Shown in pieces: positions 60,699-64,000 of a stretch of 64,000 nt of DNA. The DNA is from Rutidosis leptorrhynchoides (lineage: Eukaryota > Streptophyta > Magnoliopsida > Asterales > Asteraceae), in contig NC_092343.1 in NCBI RefSeq assembly GCF_046630445.1, forward strand, positions 138,005,501-138,069,500, read 5' to 3'. The position numbers and the translations under genes were made by a program. The notes beneath the pieces were generated by a model. It had not been told where the DNA came from. It worked only from the letters and a program-made list of their open reading frames with translations, and ran no database searches. How positions within the stretch are numbered: the stretch's first letter is position 1; the number at the start of each line of letters is the position of its first letter.

Positions 60699-63694
60699 TG
60701 AAAGGATCCGAAACTAATCATCCGGACGTTGTCCATATTAATTACAAACGAATTACAATAGTTGATAACATTGCGAGGTACTTGCCCTCTATATGATACA
60801 TCTTACAAACGTTGCATTTATTCTTAAAAGGCAATCTATAGTTACATCCATAATTGACATATTCGCCTGACATTTCATAATATTCAAATGACCTAAACCG
60901 CCATTTACTTAATAATAGTCTCTATGAACTTCAATGACTCGAATGCAACGCCTTATGATATAAGTCCTTAATGGCCTCAAGTAGTATCCTTAGTACGAGA
61001 TAATGCACAGCGGAAGACTTAATTCATACCTGAGAATAACATGCTTTAAAATGTCAACATAAAGTTGGTGAGATATAGGTTTAATGTCGACAGCGATATA
61101 AATATAGACCACAAGATTTCATATATAAACATTTTAATAAAAATATTCTAAGTGGTTGAGCACTTGGTAACCATACTTAACAATTAATCACGTCGCATAT
61201 TCCCTTTAATATGAAATCTTACTACACTGTACCAAGTATAGTCACGAAACGAAGTACTGTGCAACCGTTGAATACTGGTCGTCCAGTCCGGTTGGGGTTG
61301 TCAGGCCCGATAGATCTATCAACAGGATTCGCGTTTACAATACCGCTGTAATTATTAGTTACCAAGCTACAGGGAAGTATGCCAGTGGTACAACTCAACG
61401 TAGAATATATTTTTCAGTTACTTGTGTCCATAACGTAAAACATAAAATACATGTATTCTCATCCCGAAATATTTAGAGTTTAAAAGTGGGACTATATACT
61501 CACTTTCGTCTTGAAGATATATATAATTTGACTTGGTCTCCGGTTGATATCACGAACCTATCCATATATAATATATCAATACCTTTTCTTTTTAAACAAA
61601 CGTCACATATATATACTTGTTATACTTTTAATACTTTGAATAATTCCTTAGTCCGTAGTTAGCAGCTCGTTGTTAGTAATTCAATTTTAATGGTTCATTT
61701 TTAGATGTTTAATATACCCGCAATGAAATAAATAAAACCCCCAATGAAATAAATAAAACCCCATCGTATATGTATTGGTCGAGATTAATCTTGACCCACG
61801 GTACCGGTGTTGTCAAATGACGTGTTGCGTACATAAAGTACCGGTGTTGTCAAATGACGTGTTGCGTACAAACATGGGATCTTATGATTAATCTTCTCGT
61901 GTTGTTTACGGGTGATCCTGAACCATATAAAATTGAATTATAAGTACATATATATAAAATATCATGTTATCTTAGAAATATGTGATTTATTTAATTTTTC
62001 CCAATTAATCCCGAAGTTAAACAAGTCTAGGATAACCAATTTTGTTTCGGTCATAGTTTCTTCGTTACAAATCCGTTTTCGTTGATTCAACTTGCCATCT
62101 CCTTGGATCGAGTCCCTATTTAAGACTATGAACTGAAAATACCTTGGTTTGTATTCAAAATCACACGGCATAGGTGAAACTTTAGTGAAATTTATGAAGT
62201 TAAACATTTTTGTTACAAAAAAATAACACTTAATGACCATTTTTCTAAAAAAATACTTATACTTTGAATTAAATCATGAAATTTTTATGTGTTAACATAT
62301 TTATAGTAAAAATCATTTTTCCAGAACATAAACCTCCAATTCAAAGTTTAAGATAGTTTTTAATTATCCAACCCAAAACAGTCCCCGGTTACACTCCGAC
62401 GTCGTAAAAACAGCTTTTAAGATATTCTTTGAAAAACCAAGTTATACCTTGTTAAGTTAGCATATATTTAAGTTATATTACAGGTCTTGAAGTATTTTAA
62501 AAGTTAAGTTAGAAGGATCTATTTAGTTTGCAAACAAGTTTGAAAACTTTCAAACTATGTTCTTGTTGTTAAAATTGTATACCACAAAATATGATAGCTA
62601 TATATATATGAATCGAATAAGGTTATGAACATAGATACTACCTCAAGTTCCTTGGACAAGGTTGCTGTAAAAGAGGAGTAAAAAGCTAGAACCAAAAGGG
62701 TGATGGAATTGGATGAAAGATTGGAAGTAAGTTTATGTTCTTGGAAGGATTTCTTGAAGTGTTTTTGTATGGTTTTCTTATGGTGTTTAAGTAAGGTTTT
62801 TGAAGCTAAATGATGGGGAAAATGCTTGGAGATGATCAAGTATGAAGTTAAGAGTATTTTGAGAGAGAAATGGAAGTGTAAGTATGAGAAAATGGGGTGA
62901 AGAAATGGTGTGCATGCATAAAAACGTTTTTAGGTTATAAAGGAAAAAAAAGATACCTAACTTTGTTTTCTTGCTAAATAATTCATGCTACTTGACAAAT
63001 GGTTGGTTCCACATGTTTCTTAATCATTTAAGGCTGCTAAGGAGCAGATTTTTATTGGTATATACCAATATTAAATACATCTAGAAGCTGCGTATGATAC
63101 GGGTACATATACCCTAGGTATACGTATAGAAATCTTTGAGAAAACGGAACTAGAATTCAAATATAGCTATCTTTTGTAAATATACTTATATTGTTTTATG
63201 TATTTAAGTCTTTAAAAGTGATTAAATACATTACTTATACGATATATGTATAAACATTATAGGTCATAAGTATTTAAGTCAAATAACGTTACGTATGGTT
63301 ATCGTTTTGAAAACTTAAGTTAGTAGTTTCAAAATATACTTATAACTTATTGTTATTAATACAAAATGAGATATTAAAACATTCTTAGATCATGTTAAAT
63401 ATGTATATATACATATATATATACACAAACGTATAATTATCATATATTGTATAGTTCGTGATATCATCGGTCAAACTAGACGGTCAAACGTTGTGTAAAA
63501 CTCTTTTCGAAAACATAAGTCTCAACAATTTGGATTGCTTATCATGTTAGTAAGGTTTAATTTATGTAAATATTAATCTTATAAGTATAGAACGATCGAA
63601 AAAGTGCGGGTCAACTTTAGGGTTTTTGCTTATCGTGTCGGAACCATATAGAGATTAGAGTTTAAATTTGGTCGGAAATTTCCGGGTCGTTACA
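60699..63694 (-). repeat. Outer element 5' LTR, 2996 bp
   Basis: This is the uninterrupted LTR. On the minus strand it starts TGTAACGACCCGG and ends CGGATCCTTTCA. It retains the undisturbed site (CCCTAGGTATACGTATAG near 63111) that the inner element entered in the other LTR. Confidence 0.93.
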
Positions 63695-64000
63695 AAAGGC
63701 AATAAAGACACGTAATTCATACGTCCAGAAACAAGTCATGCATTCTGGTTTTACTAGGATTACTTCCCATCCTTGGTCTTGTGGAACATAACCGTTATGG
63801 CCGTTGATAAGACAGCGTGTTGTAACGTCGTCAAAGGGACGAGGTTTACGTAATGTCCAACAGTCCCGTAACAATCTAAAAACCTCATTTCTTACCCCAA
63901 TTACCGACTCCGTCACTTGTGGGAATGTTTTGTTTAATAGTTGTAGCCCGATGTTCTTTTTCTCACTTTGGTGAGAAGCGAACATTACTAAGCCGTAAGC
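63695..64000 (-). CDS. Unidentified open frame at right edge, interrupted by the outer element
   Basis: The minus-strand frame is open from the window edge (an ATG lies at 63985) to the insertion point at 63694-63699. The coding-like peptide includes FASHQSEKKNIGLQLLNKTF, VIGVRNEVFRLLRDCWTLRK, GHNGYVPQDQGWEVILVKPE and CMTCFWTYELRVF. I do not recognise the family. Its amino-acid mix is unlike neighbouring repeats and suggests real protein. By the nesting logic it lies in the chromovirus leader, upstream of gag, so it may be an extra element ORF or a captured host segment. Residues beyond the insertion boundary are LTR-derived. Confidence 0.4.

Larger units (their letters stand above)
43189..63694 (-). 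mobile_element. Non-autonomous LTR retroelement, outer copy, looks whole apart from the nested insert
   Basis: It is flanked by a perfect 5-bp target duplication aaagg (43184-43188 and 63695-63699). Both LTRs are 2996 bp. The left one is divided by the inner element; the right one (60699-63694) is uninterrupted. The internal region, about 3.7 kb (57010-60698), has a PBS for initiator tRNA-Met, a polypurine tract and one 148-codon ORF, but no pol domain. The two LTRs differ at only a handful of positions that I could spot, so the insertion is recent. LTR similarity suggests mobilisation by a gypsy relative of the chromovirus (inference). Confidence 0.88.
34963..64000 (-). mobile_element. Ty3/gypsy chromovirus (Tekay-like), partial, with nested insertion
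   Basis: This minus-strand chromovirus inserted into copia gag. Its 3' LTR is 34963-38213, gag-pol lies at about 38276-42857, and the leader from 42858 is split at 43188 by a nested element ending at 63694. Leader sequence resumes after that, and the 5' LTR must lie beyond 64000. The left flanking 5-mer is gatgg; the other copy is out of view. The domain order gag, protease, RT, RNase H, integrase, chromodomain is that of a chromovirus. It is broken at about three or four places but little diverged. Age cannot be judged from LTR comparison here because only one LTR is in the window. Confidence 0.85.

Noticed and set aside
43189-63694. A segmental inverted duplication of host DNA
   Set aside because: Target duplications aaagg and gtata, PBS and polypurine tracts at the LTR edges, and matching LTR lengths explain the repeats as two nested retroelements.

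Overview
The window is nuclear DNA of a flowering plant. It is AT-rich, has GT-AG introns, and contains one recognisable host gene with ten exons. Most of the rest is layered transposable elements of types typical of eudicots. The LTR families that start TGTAACGACC are ones I associate with Asteraceae, but that assignment is inference.

Left third (1-19 kb). A 5'-cut L1-type LINE (1-2438) ends in a poly-A tail and an (AT)n run. An apparently intact minus-strand gene for a La-related protein of the plant LARP6B/6C type spans 3951-9266: ten exons and 505 codons, with a PAM2 motif, La motif, RRM and basic C-terminus. Three small DNA-transposon insertions sit in its introns. Beyond its promoter lie MITE and Helitron-like ends, a 2.9-kb solo LTR with a perfect 5-bp target duplication (10953-13876), two adjacent Helitron-like elements (14047-15311), and a gene-poor stretch holding a broken chaperonin-60-beta exon.

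Middle (19283-24605). A Mutator-like element has 93-bp terminal inverted repeats and a 9-bp target duplication. It carries two convergent genes: a Ulp1-type cysteine protease (plus strand, catalytic residues present) and a MURA transposase (minus strand, broken). This resembles the Kaonashi-type Ulp1 MULEs. The element is filled with short palindromic CGCAAG/CTTGCG repeats, including a nine-unit, 42-bp hairpin array between the 3' ends of the two genes and a second set inside the protease intron.

Right part (25-64 kb). This is one nest of LTR-element fossils. A Ty1/copia element on the minus strand carries two solo LTRs of another family (25948-28865 and 30721-32841). Its gag is entered by a Ty3/gypsy chromovirus starting at 34963, whose 5' LTR is beyond the window. 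The chromovirus leader is entered by a non-autonomous LTR element (43189-63694), and one LTR of that element is entered by a younger relative in the opposite orientation (45613-56432). Both non-autonomous elements lack pol but keep the same 148-codon ORF. Target duplications support each insertion: aaagg and gtata (perfect) for the two non-autonomous elements, and gtagg (perfect) and a 4-of-5 match for the solo LTRs. The split and unsplit LTRs of the outer element are both exactly 2996 bp once the insert is removed.

The most interesting items are the palindrome-packed Ulp1 MULE, the conserved unknown ORF of the non-autonomous pair, a downstream LTR module shared across otherwise different LTR families, and an unidentified open reading frame running off the right edge.
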